A stretch of 64,000 nucleotides of DNA from Prototheca cutis. Its lineage: Eukaryota > Chlorophyta > Trebouxiophyceae > Chlorellales > Chlorellaceae. Shown piece after piece: positions 34,276 to 46,600 of this stretch (positions are counted from its first letter, which is position 1; every line of letters starts with the position of its first letter). A model generated the notes under the pieces. The model did not search any database. It saw only the letters and a program-made list of their open reading frames with translations, and was not told the DNA's origin. The translations under genes and the position numbers were made by a program. Location of the stretch: the NCBI GenBank assembly GCA_002897115.2, contig BCIH01000005.1:33344-97343 (forward strand), written 5' to 3'.

Positions 34276-36802
34276 TTAGATCAGCCGGCGGTAGCGCATG
34301 TACCTGATGAAGAGGCCAAATGACATCAGGCAGAGCACGGCCGCCACTGCATTGAGCGACCAGAACCGGCCGACGTCCTTTGTGAGGAACGTTGGAATGA
34401 CCAAGTTCTCACCCAAAATGCCGGCCATCAGATTGAAGGGCGCGATGAAGAAAGCCGCGGCCGTCAGAATGATGTCCAGCCGGATCAGCTTGTTCCGACT
34501 GGCGTCCAGCTCAATATTGATATACTCTTCCGTGTCCTGCCACACCAAAGCAGGAGCATTTGAGATGCGTTGCATGCAGTGTGGGCTTTTTGTCGTTCTC
34601 GCAGGTGTGACGTGTGAGTGGGTGTGATGCGCAGTTGGATGTGGTGTGAGGGGTGCCCACCCAAGGGCTAGGAACGGCATTCTCCCGTATCAACCTTCCT
34701 TTGTTTCAAAAACAACCAAGCAACCCCGCAAGCTCGCCTTGATGTACTCGTCGAGGGAGACGACTTTATCGTAGAGCCCATCGATCTGCATGTAGTACGA
34801 TTCGAGCAGGTTCTCGACAACTTCCATGTCGGCGACCAGATCGTCCTCGGTGAGCGGCGCGGCCGGCTGGTGCAGGGTTTCCATGGCCAGCGCCGCGCTG
34901 AGCCCCGGGCTGCCAAGGGGGTGGGCCATGGGCGGCGACCCTGCCGCCGTGGCCATGCCCCGAGCAAAGGGCGACCGCCGCGACAGCGAGCCGTTGCCGC
35001 CGTGGTGGTGCGGGTACGAACCCGCCCGGCCGAGGGATGGCGTGCCGGTCAGCGACTCGGGGTGCCGGGGACTAGACTGTTCGAGTTCCCGCCTTCGGGT
35101 CAGGCACATCTTCATCATGTCGTCGTCGTCACCCAGAAACCGCTCCATCTCATCCCGCAACGTCTCACACCGGATCAGCAGCCGCTGGTGCCGCGTCTTG
35201 ACCTTGCGCACACGCTCCAGTGTCGCAGAGTTGATCTGGCAGTAGCAGAACGCGTTGAGGTGTGAAGTGGGTGGGTGAGTGGAGAACAGTGAGGTAAGCA
35301 ACCGCTCTGACCCCAAGTGCGGCGACGCATGCATGCACGCTCCAGGGCCCCACGTGATACCCTCCCCTCCTGTCTGGTCCATGGAAACAATGTCCAGAAG
35401 CGCGCACGCACCCTGCGTGTCAGCGCATCCATGGCCGGCAGCGCCACGCTTTCCAGCTCGTTTACTTGCAGAGTCGTGGCAGCCACCACCTCCTTCAGTG
35501 CCACTTCCAGCACGACCAGCTCGAACGGCAGCATCTCGTAGTCGTGCCGCCACCCGCCACTCCCTGAAGAGGAATTGAGTGTTGGAGATCGCGCATGGCA
35601 TTTTTGCTGATCTGAGAAGGAATGGGCAGCATGCTGTTGACACACACCCATACGCATGATGGCTGGTTGGGCACTGGGCAGATTCTACTGCCCCAGACAC
35701 ACCCCCATCACAAACACAGCTTTCCCACCTTCTTCTTCATCTGAGTGCCGGCTGGCATCGCCTCTTGTCGGCGAATCCTCTGGGGGCACAGGCATCGCCA
35801 TGTCCAGCTGGCACCGGTGCCACTCCTGGATTGCCTCCTCCAGCACATCCACATACCTGCAATTGTCAAAAATGAATGCGGTCATAGAGAAAAAGGAATT
35901 TGGGCGAGGTCCACCCCACGTGCTACGCTGGGAGGGCACTGAGCCAAACGCACCCATCCCCGGACACACATCACACCCCCCGAAACAACACCGCACCTGC
36001 TGCTGAAGGGGTGGTGCTCGTAGCCTTCCCGCGGGATGATGACCTTGTTTGCTGTGATGATGAGCCGGACATGCTCGATGGTGAAGATGATGGCGTTGTC
36101 TCTGACCAGGATCTTGCCCGAGGTGAACAGGTTGAAATCCAGCAGGCGCATGTCACGGATGGGGATATTCAGAGACAGGCCCTGGATCACGGCGCGCTTG
36201 TCGGCATGCAGGAAGGAACGGTTGCCCTCAGAGTCGATGCAGATCCAGCCCGTCCGCCTGCAGGGGGTTGGGATGCGAAGCGTTTCAGAGGGTGAGTCAC
36301 AGCAGGGGTGGGGTCTGGCCGGGCGGCGACCAGCCAGCCATCTGAGTCGCCGCCCACTCGCCGCCTGCCTGTTTGTAGCATGGGGTATGGCTCTGGATGG
36401 CCCCCGCTGGGATGGCCAAATACCACGAGGTAGCGGCAACCAGACTGCGGATGGATGGCAGCACTGGCAGCGGTCCGTTCCAGGTTCCAACCCCCCCCCG
36501 GCCGCCGCTCTTGCCAAGACCGGCAGGTCTCCCATGCCAAGGCCCAGGGACATGGGTGCGCATCACCTACACCTGCCATCTCACCTTGCTCTGTTGGGAA
36601 GATTTGCAGGGCGCGCGGGCATGCGGGAGGCGGCCCTCGACGCTCCAGGACTGGCTTCTGAAAAAGTGACCATGCCCTTGGTCTTCACTGGCCGCGTGGG
36701 ATGCTCCTGGCCCACATGGGCCATGCCACCTCGCAAGCTCACATCCATGTCGGACTCATTGCCCAGTAGGGGCGAGCTCTCCTCCCTGCCACCCTGCGAC
36801 AT
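34276..36802 (-). CDS. MRS2: MRS2/CorA-type magnesium transporter with GEN variant motif
   Basis: Pentameric Mg2+ channel family. Exons in order: MSQGGREESSPLLGNESDMD (ATG 36802); GRTGWICIDSEGNRSFLHAD with LSLNIPIRDMRLLDFNLF (36260-36000), the conserved MRS2 N-domain; a short exon with YVDVLEEAIQEWHRCQ (about 35860); YEMLPFELVVLEVALKEVVA (about 35550); RVRKVKTRHQRLLIRCETLR and a Pro/Ser/Gly-rich insert with ENLLESYYMQIDGLYDKVVS (35240-34740); and the last exon DTEEYINIELDASRNKLIRL, with membrane spans ILTAAAFFIAPFNLMAGIL and LNAVAAVLCLMSFGLFIRYM, to TAA at 34276-34278. The helical stalk and two C-terminal spans fit the family. The selectivity-filter motif GMN is replaced by GEN (ILGENL, about 34415). 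Subcellular location is not evident. Confidence 0.85.
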
Positions 36803-37146
36803 GGCCGGCACTGCCTCGCCGCGGCTGCAGGCCTTCGCCGCGGTGGCTATGCCCCAGGGAACACCGCTGCCAAGGACGACGACACTGGTCTACTGCCAAT
36901 TATTTTGATTGGAGCATTTAAACCCCAATATGAGCATTGTGCATGCTGGCCACATGCACTGCTACGCGCTCATTGCGCAAGCCCCGACCGATTGCCGGTA
37001 GGGCATGGCGACACATTTCTTGAGAAAGCAAGCAGAGGTCGGCTTCCCTCCCTCGCGGCATTTTCGCTATTGTCCAAGTCGAACACTCTGATCCATTCGT
37101 ACTTGATTTGAAAAAAATTAGTTCAACGTTGGAGATCACTCCCGCC
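36803..37146. other. Divergent promoter region, MRS2 / polyprenol reductase
   Basis: About 340 bp between divergent starts. Nothing specific recognised. Confidence 0.35.
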
Positions 37147-38993
37147 ATGCTGGCGGGGCTGTCCACGGGGGTAGAGACCCTGCTGTCGGCACTGCCGGTC
37201 CTCCTCCAGGCGTACTGGGTTCTCTGCTCGTCAGCCGCTGCCCTCGCATTGATCCCGCTCCCAGCGCTCTCATGGTTTAGGTAAATGTTCATGTCGTCTT
37301 TTGTATACCCAGAAGAGGCCACTGGGGGTGGCATTGTTCATGTGATCACGCATTTCCGCATGGCATCGGGCCAGGCGGCAGCCTGCCTGGAGCCCTCACC
37401 TCACCCGTCGGGCGTCGGTGGCCTCCCGTAGACTCTCTCAAACATACCAATCCTGGACAGATCTGCGGTCATCCTGTCGGCCTGCCGCGGCAAGCTCATC
37501 GATTTCAAGCCCCCCAATGCTCTGGGACCCCTCTCTGTGCGTACAATATCTCTGCAGGGTCAAAGTGACCACTGCAATGCGGTTGGCAGCATGCAATGTG
37601 CACGCCCCCGGTGCAAGTTGCTCACACATAGTTCATGCTGGTCCCGTTTTCTTTGCAGAACTGGACCGTGCCACAAAAGTGGTTCTGGCACTTTTATGCT
37701 GTTGGCGCGGTCTGGAACCCGGTCCTCATGTACGTCACGGCCCAACAGAGCGCCGGAAGCGATACCTCCAAGGTGGGGTGCTGGCAAGGGTCGAGGGTGC
37801 TTTTGCGGGTTTTGGGGGGCCAAATGGGGTAGGATCACATTGTTAGGCAGCTGTTTCTCATGCACTGCATTGGGAAAGATGGTTTGCAAGTTGCACGCTG
37901 TGACATCCGGCCATGTGCTCCATTAAGGGGACCCCAATATCCCCCCGTCTGACAGGTCGCGCTGTGCGCTCTGTGCCTGTTTGAGGTGCACCTCGTGCGG
38001 CGGCTCCTGGAGACGGTGTTACTCATGCACTACCCCGCACATGCACGCATGCATGGCATTGCCTACCTCTACGGCCTCAGGTGATTGTTCAGGAAAAGGG
38101 AGTTGGGACGAGGACTCCAATGCATTGCAAATGCACCATCACAGTCGTCCGCTCTCTAACACAAACATCTACAGCTACTACATCGTCGTCCCCGCCACGA
38201 TTGCGCCGCCAGCGTTCACCCGCTGGCTGCTGACGGGCAGCTGGAAGCACTGGCAGACGACTGCAGCGACGCTGCCGTCCATGGTGTCAGCGGGTTTCAG
38301 CAGCCTCACTGCCCTGCAGTACCTGGTGAGCGTGTGCTGCCAGGACTGGGCTGGAGAGGAAACAGGGCACAGTGGCCCACTTGAAGAGCTGGAGAGTATG
38401 AATGCAGCATCGCTTGAGCCTGCCTCTTACCTTGTTTCTTCAGGGTGTGGCCGTGTTCCTTGCCGGGAACCTGCTGCAGCTGCAGAGTCACGTGCTGCTG
38501 TCACGACTGGGCGGGCGCCGCCAGGGCACCACTTACTTCATCCCGAGGGGCGGCGCATTTGAGCTGGTGTCCTGCCCGCACTACCTGGCAGAGGTCACGA
38601 TATACTGCGGTCTGGCCATGATTTCGGCGCCTCATAGACCGCTGGTGGTCCTCATCCTGGTCTGGGTGGTGAGCTCTTGTTGCAAAGGGTGATGGGAGCC
38701 GGGTTGAGAAGGGTGATCGATTTGGGTCCTCGTGGGGCGGGCACGGCCCATGCCCGCCAAGGGCGATGCTTGAAGAATGCCACGTCAGAACCCTCACCAC
38801 CATGCATGGCCCAGCAGAGGTTTTGACCGGTGTCGTTGATGCAATCTCCCCTCCCCAAACCTCCCTTTCTCCACCCCACCCACTCCAGCTGCTCAACCTT
38901 ATACTTGCGGCTGGAATGACACAGCAGTGGTATCACAAGAAGTTTTCCACCTATCCAAAGTCCAGGCGGGCACTCATCCCCTGGGTCTATTGA
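37147..38993 (+). CDS. DFG10: Polyprenol reductase (SRD5A3/DFG10 family)
   Basis: Membrane enzyme of the steroid 5-alpha-reductase superfamily acting in dolichol synthesis for N-glycosylation in the ER. Exons in order: MLAGLSTGVETLLSALPVLL (37147), hydrophobic; a segment ILDRSAVILSACRGKLIDF (about 37450); NWTVPQKWFWHFYAVGAVWN (37660); VALCALCLFEVHLVRRLLET (37957), where FEVHLVRRL is a family hallmark; YYIVVPATIAPPAFTRWLLT (38175); GVAVFLAGNLLQLQSHVLLS with YFIPRGGAFELVSCPHYLAE (38445-38600); and a last exon from about 38889 ending WYHKKFSTYPKSRRALIPWV, Y and TGA at 38991-38993. The C-terminal KFSTYPKSRRALIP is the diagnostic 5-alpha-reductase family ending. Several membrane spans are predicted. 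Donor and acceptor consensus agree at each junction. Confidence 0.9.
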
Positions 38994-39281
38994 GTTGATA
39001 GACGAACCTTCTGTGGACCATGAGCCAGACCTCCATCCAGCTAGTCCGGTAGACCAAGCAGCAATTTTTTCAGGTGCTTGCACCGTGCAAACAGTGCTGC
39101 GCTGCAGTGCGCAACGCACTTGTGTGGGGCTCCGAACATCCCAAGGTTCCAATGTTATAATGCAGCAATGGAGATGAGAAATACAGGTGTCAATATCGAG
39201 GGCAGCACCTTGGGCAATCTGAGCAAGCCAATGCTCCTCTGCATTGAATTGTAGTTGCACACGCCAACTCATCCAAGAGGC

Positions 39282-39828
39282 CTAGTATGGGGCCAGCTGC
39301 CTGCCAGTTGCTTCCGCCTCCAATTTCTCGAGTTTGCACGCCAGGTTGTCCCGGGCGAGCAAGCTTTCTGCCAGGAGCAGTTTAATCCCCCGATCACGCA
39401 GGCAGGTGTCCACCACCGCCGCGCCATGCGCAGCCTGCAGCCGCCGGTGCATGTCCAGTGCACCTGTGAGCTCCTGCAGGGCCATGCGCTGATATCGTGC
39501 CTCGTAATACGCACGTGGTTGCCGAGCAGCGGGATCCGTCTCCAGCATGAGTTGTTCCTGCGGCCAGTGGGGTTGAATGTCACCAGAGGGCGCGTGTCGG
39601 ATGACGCAGGCACGCCGTGGGATCGCACATTGCCCCCCGGATCAAGACGATCCATGCGAGCGGGGTTACCGAGGACTGCGTTATATACGAGCACGATTCA
39701 AGCCCCATGCTGAGTCTTCGCTCCAGTGTCGTGATGTCTTCTGCTGGCACCGCGGGTGCTCGTGCGCTGCCAGTCCATGTCCGAAACCCCAATGGTCGCA
39801 ACACCCCTGATCGCAACAGGATGCGCAT
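39282..39828 (-). CDS. Small unknown protein, possibly organellar
   Basis: Not recognised. Two exons are proposed. The first, from ATG 39828 (MRILLRSGVLRPLGFRTWTG), has an Arg/Leu-rich, acid-free start like a mitochondrial presequence and runs to a GTAACC donor near 39670. The second follows a CCGCAG acceptor near 39555 and reads EQLMLETDPAARQPRAYYEA with RYQRMALQELTGALDMHRRL, to LAPY plus TAG at 39282-39284. The second exon is a continuous amphipathic helix of about 90 residues, plausibly a coiled coil. Total about 145 residues. Support is the coherent frame, splice sites and composition; there is no family match, so it could still be spurious. Confidence 0.5.
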
Positions 39829-40246
39829 GACCGTCTGGAATTAAACGGAGTTGTTAGCCATAAACAGGGAAGAAAAACGAGCCCTGTGGTCGCAAAAGCG
39901 AGCGCTTCAATGGGCTCTTGGTGCAGGGCACAAATTCATGTTTTTTTCCTTCGGGTTGCAGGCGCCACTTGGGCACACTTGGGCCCCCATCCATTGATGT
40001 ACGTAATGGTCAGAGGGCCTCCCCCACCCGGCCACCTCACGGTGGACTCGGGGAGGGGACGTCACGTTACACAAGAATAGCTCTTTAAGCCGGGAGAAGA
40101 AAAAGAATGCAGACGCCAAGGGAGACGCGAGCTAAGAGTACGTGGTAAGTAAATTTTTAGCTTTTTTGGAGAAGTGAGAACGAGCGCGAGCGTGACCAGG
40201 ACAGGGCAAACACGCCACATGGGGAGTCAGCACAAGGAGGCACAAA

Positions 40247-40328
<82 letters not shown>

Positions 40329-40967
40329 GTGATGAGGCGCAGGCGGAACGAACAGGGCCTCGTGGGACAAGCAGCTCCATGCCACGTGAGCATTCCTGAG
40401 CCTGGCATGCATTCCGGCACCCGCCAACGGAAATAATATAATTGGGAGGGGGGGAGGTGCGCATGCGGAGAACGGAGATGCAGGCAGCGGCAGGCGGACA
40501 TCAACGAGGCCCCCACCCGCGTGGGGCAACGGGAAGAAAGGGGCCACGCTCCCGAGCGGTCGTGTGGGGCGTGTGCAAGGTCGCCGGCACGGCCGGCAGA
40601 GTCAGGAATGGCAGACGACGTTAAGAAAGTATGACAGCGGGGAATTGGGGGGGGGGGGGCTGCTGGGGCCAGGACTGGGCCGTGCACGCACGCAACATAC
40701 CAGGTCCCCAGGCACGCCATACCAACCCCCGGCGCGACGACGGTGAAGCGAGCCGAAGCACAGACAAAAAGGCGGAGTGCGTGCATGTGTCAGGCACGTG
40801 AATACGGTGGGGGAGGGGGAGCGGATCTGGACGGCTGCCGTGCGGTGGGCTGATGAAATAACTCATGACAGGGAGGGAGGTGGCTCGCGGGTATTAAACC
40901 CTGCCTTCCGTGACAGAGAGCTGGGCTGCAAACAGCTCACCGCATGCAATCAGGCCCACCCCGCTCA
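39829..40967. other. Intergenic with G81 homopolymer
   Basis: About 1.1 kb between two minus-strand genes. It contains the 81-base G homopolymer at 40247-40327 and several shorter G runs. All open frames here are low-complexity proline or glycine translations. No gene is supported. Confidence 0.5.
40247..40327. repeat. G81 homopolymer
   Basis: 81 consecutive G without a gap. Given the identical tracts at the two N-gaps, this may be a sequencing/assembly artefact or a collapsed junction, not a true genomic homopolymer. Confidence 0.85.
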
Positions 40968-42416
40968 TCAGACGGCGAGGACCTTGGCATACTCCTTTTT
41001 GGCCACCTTCATCCAGCGGACGCCACAGGCGTTGCAGAGGGTCTTGTGGCCAAACGGCCCCGCGCGCCACACCGGTGTGCTGACCGCACCGCACTGGCTG
41101 CAAAATGACCCCGGGGTCATGGGCCCCACCACCGCGCGGCCCGTCCGTGGGTCCACCGCCACGTCGCAGTTCCAGGACACATTGCCCCGCCGGCCGGGCC
41201 GGTCCGCGGCCGAACCCGTCGCCGGGATGGCCCGCGGCCCAGGCCCCACGTGCCGCGCCACGCCAGTGACAGCGGAAGCATCCACAGAAGAAGCGCCTGT
41301 CGACCCCGCCATCGCGCCGGTGCTGCGCGGCCGGGGCGCACCTGCCGGCGTGCCCGCGCGCTCCGCGGGGCCCGTTCGCCGCGGCACACGACCCAACCGC
41401 GTCGGTGTCGGCGTCACCGCTGTCGGGGCGGCGGTGACAACCCTGGCCTCAGCAGTGGAAGGCGTCGGCCGAGCGGGGGACGCGGTGCGCACCGCCGTTC
41501 GCCGCGGCGTCCGGGGGTTGAGCGGGGCAGGCTGCGTTGGGGGACGGGGCTCGTCCCCTCCCACACGAAGCTTGAGCACGCGTTGCGGCCTGCCCGCCGG
41601 CGTCGCCGGTGGCGCGACCGCGGGCGGGGGGGCAGACACTGCCGTCGCCGCTCCCGGAGTCACCGCCGCGCCGCGCGCGCGCTTCCGGGGCGGCAAGGCA
41701 GATGTCGCACTGGCCGGCCGCGAGGCGGAGCCCTGTGACGTTTCCACGTGCTCCTCGGACACGAGCGGCGAGGCCACCGTCGTCGTGGGTGGCCGCGAGC
41801 GTTGACGGGGGGAGGCCAAGCTCACGCTGCTGCTGGTATCCACCGACACGAGGAGCATCCGTGCTGCAAATTTTTGATTTGTTTGAGGGGAAGCGGTGTG
41901 TGCTTTTGTCTGACAAAAGAACACCAACTGACGCCCACAGGGCCAGCACTTTACATCAACACCTCCAAGAAAGACCCTTGCGCACCTGGGGACTGGACCT
42001 CTGCGTGCTCGTGGGGCGTTCCCGGTCGTTGCGGGGACACGGCCGTGCAGCAGGAGGCCTCGCCGCCCGAAGCGCTGCGCGGAACGCCCGCGCCCGGCTG
42101 CGGCTCCTGCGGCGCAAGCCCACTCGCAACCTCGTCATCGGAGCCGTTGTCCAGGCGCGGACCGCGCGTGACGGAGCCGGACAGGCTCAGCAGCGGCTCC
42201 TCCTCGAACCCAGACTTGGCAGGCTGCAGGTCGGGCCGCGGCACCGTCGATGCCTGGACTGGTTCCTCGCAGCATGCCCTGCAGAGCGCGCGCGCGTGGG
42301 GGGGGGGGGGGGGGGGNNNNNNNNNNNNNNNNNNNNNNNNNNNNNNNNNNNNNNNNNNNNNNNNNNNNNNNNNNNNNNNNNNNNNNNNNNNNNNNNNNNN
42401 NNNNNNNNNNNNNNNN

Positions 42417-42472
<56 letters not shown>

Positions 42473-43148
42473 CTCAGAAAACATTCTTCATCATATCTGA
42501 CACAGAAAGAAATGCGATGCCATGACGAATGGGGCGCTCGCATGACGACGAGCACCCGGGTTCCGTGATGCTTCCAGAAGGGCCCCCGTCCCGGTACAAC
42601 GCCCGGCGGAAGCCGGGAGCTTTCCCCTTCACTGCAAGCAAACGCCCGGCACAACACGACCACGCGCGTACCATGCGCCCTCGAGTGCCCTCGCCTGCTC
42701 CTCAAGCTCCATGGCGAGGCATGGGAAACTCTTGGCGTCCAGTGACAGTCCATCCGCAGCCTCGGAGGTCGCAAACAGGTCGCCCTGCGGGGGGGAACAC
42801 CGGACCGGGCTTGGAAGCGCGCTCCATCGTGAGGCGACCTCGCACGCCCGGTCACGGCACTTTCAGCATTGCGGATCAACCCCCTAACCCCACACAGAAA
42901 CATACAATTCCCCACCATGCCCGCATTCGGCTCAGCGGGACCCCATCGCAACCCGCCGACTGGAAGCATCGGCAGCATGGCGGAAATTTGAACGCACGCG
43001 GCTCCCACGCCCCTCATTGCACCCCTAAATGCTGCTACAACCATCCACAGCCATCCCAATCTGGAAAACGCACCTCGCTGGGAACGTCAAGCTCAGGCCA
43101 CACTGCCCACGCGCCGAGGGTTGGGGAGTCAGAACCCAGCCCTTCCAT
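40968..43148 (-). CDS. GATA-type zinc-finger protein, interrupted by an assembly gap
   Basis: Probable transcription factor. The last exon (about 41870-40968) ends with one GATA finger, CSQCGAVSTPVWRAGPFGHK then TLCNACGVRWMK, spaced C-x2-C-x18-C-x2-C as in plant GATA factors, only about 11 residues before the TGA (40968-40970). The roughly 230 residues before it are Pro/Ala/Arg/Thr-rich, probably disordered, with a basic PPRKRARG patch that could be a nuclear signal. Upstream exons on the same strand are EEPVQASTVPRPDLQPAKSG (about 42270), then beyond the N-gap GDLFATSEAADGLSLDAKSF (about 42790) and MEGLGSDSPTLGAWAVWPEL (from 43148), which I link by frame and splice signals only. Start and the part inside the gap (42317-42416) are unresolved. 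The finger itself is certain. Confidence 0.75.
42298..42472. other. Assembly gap with G-run edges
   Basis: 19 G (42298-42316), 100 N (42317-42416), then 56 G (42417-42472). It lies within the GATA-factor gene. Poly-Gly or poly-Pro translations across it are artefacts. Confidence 0.9.
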
Positions 43149-43668
43149 GCTGCAGAGGTCACGGACCAGCTCCTCGCCAGGGGGATACTGGGTACGATAC
43201 AGTGTTGCTTGATTATAGAATGTGCTCCGGGAAGTTGGGGCTTCGGTCAGTATGCACCATGACAGCGTCACGCTCCAGTGATGGCTACGAAATCAGGTTC
43301 CCGCCAAAAAAAGGTGTTGACCGGACGAGTGGATCCCCTGCATTCCGATACACGCATCCCTTACCCCCGCCGGTTCAAGCTTTCGGGCTCCCCTAAAACG
43401 AAGACGCATTGTCAATAGTTCGACATGATATTTTCGTAATGGCCAGATGTTATCGGACGTGTGTGAGCGTTTTCGGAAGACTCACTTGTGTCCTGAGTGC
43501 TTGGCCTGGGGACAGAATCGTACGGCAAAAACTTGGCCGGGGAGACGGCAGCTTCTCCGCGCCGGTGGCCCAGCCGAGAATGCCGGGGCGCACCGCGTTG
43601 ACACGACCCATGCCTTTACAACTCTAGACGCGTCACGTGTCACAGGCAACAAAGATCAGTCGTTCCTT
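43149..43668. other. Intergenic, GATA factor to EFR3
   Basis: About 520 bp; may include a 5' exon of the GATA gene, since the same frame stays open to about 43271 without an ATG. Nothing else recognised. Confidence 0.3.
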
Positions 43669-46600
43669 TCACAGACGCAGCGTCACCACCTTCTGGGAGC
43701 CGGGGCGCCCAACATTGGCGCTCTTGCGTCGCGGCGCGACGCTGAAGCTGCCAGAGGGCAGCGCTGCCAGTGCCAGATCATCAGGGAATGCATCTGCGCC
43801 TTGGTACAGGGACCTCAGTCGCTCCGCTTCCTGTGGTTGTACGGACAGGGTGGGGTGCGGGGGCAGGGTTGAGCCGGCACCGGGCATGGGGACCGTAGAA
43901 CGGCGGACTCGAGCAAAATGCCACACCGCGGCCCGATCCCAAGAAACAGCTTGCTGCCATGAAGCAGAACCCATTCATAAAACACCAAACACCCTTTAGC
44001 ACCCCTGGTCGTGCGAGGATCGGCCCTACGGCGGTAGGGCTCCCATCCCTCGATGCCACCCAGTCCTCCGCACCCCGACCCCCCATCCAGCCACGCACCT
44101 GTTCGGGCATCAGCTGCACCAGCGCCGGCGGCTGACCATGTGGCTCGGGCGCGAGGAAGAGCTTTGGAAGCTTGAGCGCGTCTTTTGGGCTGCCACCCCC
44201 GCCCGCCCACTCCGCCGGCAGCGGCGAGTGCCAAGCGGCCAGCATCTCTGCGGCTCTCGCCTCGTCTTCGGCCGAGTAGTTTGCCGCGCTCCTGCTGTCC
44301 AATCCCTCGTCCAGCCACACCCCAAGTTGCAGCCCAGGCAGCTCTGGGAGACCCAGTGGCCCCGCGCAGCGCTGCGCCACTGCCAGCAGGCCGCATCGTG
44401 CGGCTGCCTGGGTGCCGTCGACCGCCGCGGGCGCCGGCGCGGTTCCCTCGCCCGTGCCTTCCTCCGGCCAGACAGGCGCCGAGAGTGCTGCCTGTGCCAG
44501 TGCACGCGCCAGCTTCCTCCCGGCTTCCGCAGGCAACCTGCCGGCCACTTTTGCCAGGGCCCGAAGCGCGCTCGGCGTGCTGGCCGCCCGAAGCGGCTGC
44601 GGGTGGGTGTGAGAGGACGTGGCGGGTGTCGGCTAGGGGTCGATGCTGACCCCTGCAACGCCCGAGCAACATGGATGTGGTCGACTCACATCTGACTGCA
44701 TGCCCCATCCACACTCCCTCTCTAATGAGAGAAATAAAACACGCCCAATACGTGCATCCACAAACAGGAAAGGGCCCATCAACCCCCCCATCCCCAACCT
44801 TGCCTCTTCAGCGATGGCTGCAGCCAGCGTGTCCCCCTGCAGCCCGCTGGGCCCTCGAAGCTCGAGGCAGGTGGCCAAGAACAGCAGGGCTCCTGTCCAG
44901 CGCTCTGGGGCATGCTCTCCCCGCCACGCTGCCGCCCAGGCAGACACCAGGCGGTCTGGCAGGCACCGCACGGCCTCAGGGGAGGCGGCACTCGCCCCCG
45001 GTGCAGCCTCTGCCACCGCGGTCAGCAGGCCCCAGTCGGGTTCCTGCGGAGCGCCGGCCGCGGAGCCGGCTTCGCAGGCGGCCAGTGCCGCGGCCAGCGC
45101 CTGGAGCACACCGTCGGACGACGGCACGCGGCGCGTGAGTGCCAGAACCAGCGCGGCCTGCTCAGGCCCCGCGGGCGCACTCAGCGCCGCCGCCACCGCC
45201 ACCTGCGTCGGCCCAGATTCCAGCTGGTTCGTCATATCCAACGCCAGTTGCGCCAGCGCCTCGCGGCTGCCTGTGGGAGAGTCGGGGGTTCGTGGGATGT
45301 GGCGCCGGCGCTCGCCCGGCCGAGCCTCCTCCAGGTCCCAAACACGCCGCAAGGCCAAGAGTGGCATGGTCACTTGGAAAACCACGCATGCATTGATGAC
45401 CCTGAACACACCATGAGAGCTACTTGCTCCACACCAAACGCACCACCAATGGACAAAAAATCAAACAGCCGATCGAGAACAACAGGAAGCAAGCATTCAC
45501 CTCTTGCGCTGGGCAGGTGCTCGAACAGGGCACGGAAGACGAGGTAGTTGGGGAAGAGCGCGTTGCTCCATGCCTGCCGGACTCCTGCCAGCACGGCGTC
45601 GCGGGTGGGCCCGGGACCCCAGCCGCTGTGCTCGTCCAGGTACCGGAAAGCCGCTGCCTGCGACTCCCGGTCGGGGCCATGGCTTGTCTGGTATGAGGAG
45701 TACACGGTGTGAAGGGGGGTGGGGGATGCGCTGTGTTTGCTTGCTTCTCAAGGGGGCCTTGGGAAAACCCGGCGTTGCTACGTGTCCGTGCCCACCCACA
45801 AAGGAACACACACTTGCACCCAAAAAAACCACCAAAAAGCCAGTCACCACGATCACCTTGGTGGTGGACAGCAGTGTACAGAGGATGTCCCGTGGGACGA
45901 CCGCGTCCTCGGGTACCGCCCCGGCTTGGGCCTCGGCCAGGCATGCAAGGGTGCACCCAATAATGGAAACCCGCTGCCCGCACAGCATGCCCAGTCTGCT
46001 GCAGAGCCGGGTCAGACCCAGCAGTGCTGCCAGCGTGTTGGTCCGCGCCGCTCGCCAGCTGGCTCCACCGTCGGTAGGATCATCGTGGCTGGGCGTCGTT
46101 GGGCCCCGGCTACCACCGTCCCGGGGGCTGGCCAGTCGGCACAGGCGGGGGACAAACTCTTCCACTGCCCGCAGAAATCGAGCAGTGCTCTGGCAGGCAA
46201 TGAAGCTTTCCAGAAGCTGCGCGCCCTGGGAGGCCATGTAGGGAGACCCGTCGTCCAGCAGCCGCCCCACAACGCTGCCAGCCGCCCCGGTGTGCGCCGT
46301 GGTGCCAGCGCCACAGGCCCCCGAACATGACGCCAGGATGTTTTGGTGTGGTTTCTGCACAGAAGGGCTTACAAAGGTTGTTGAGACCGGTGCCGCTTGT
46401 GTCGCCGAACCTCGCAGCATTCTCCATGGGAATACCTTCCCCAAAAAGCCCAGCACGCAAGACTCAGAGTTTTGCATCCCACCCTTTCCGAAACCCACAA
46501 GACCAACGCCAGCGGTGAAATATCATCTCCCCACTCCCACCTCCCACCCATCCAACACATCCATTGCACTCACCACATCGTCCAGGATGAGTTCCTGGGC

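Noticed and set aside
40132..40786. Minus-strand frames with poly-proline near 40.25 kb
   Set aside because: Produced by the G81 homopolymer; no conserved sequence around it.
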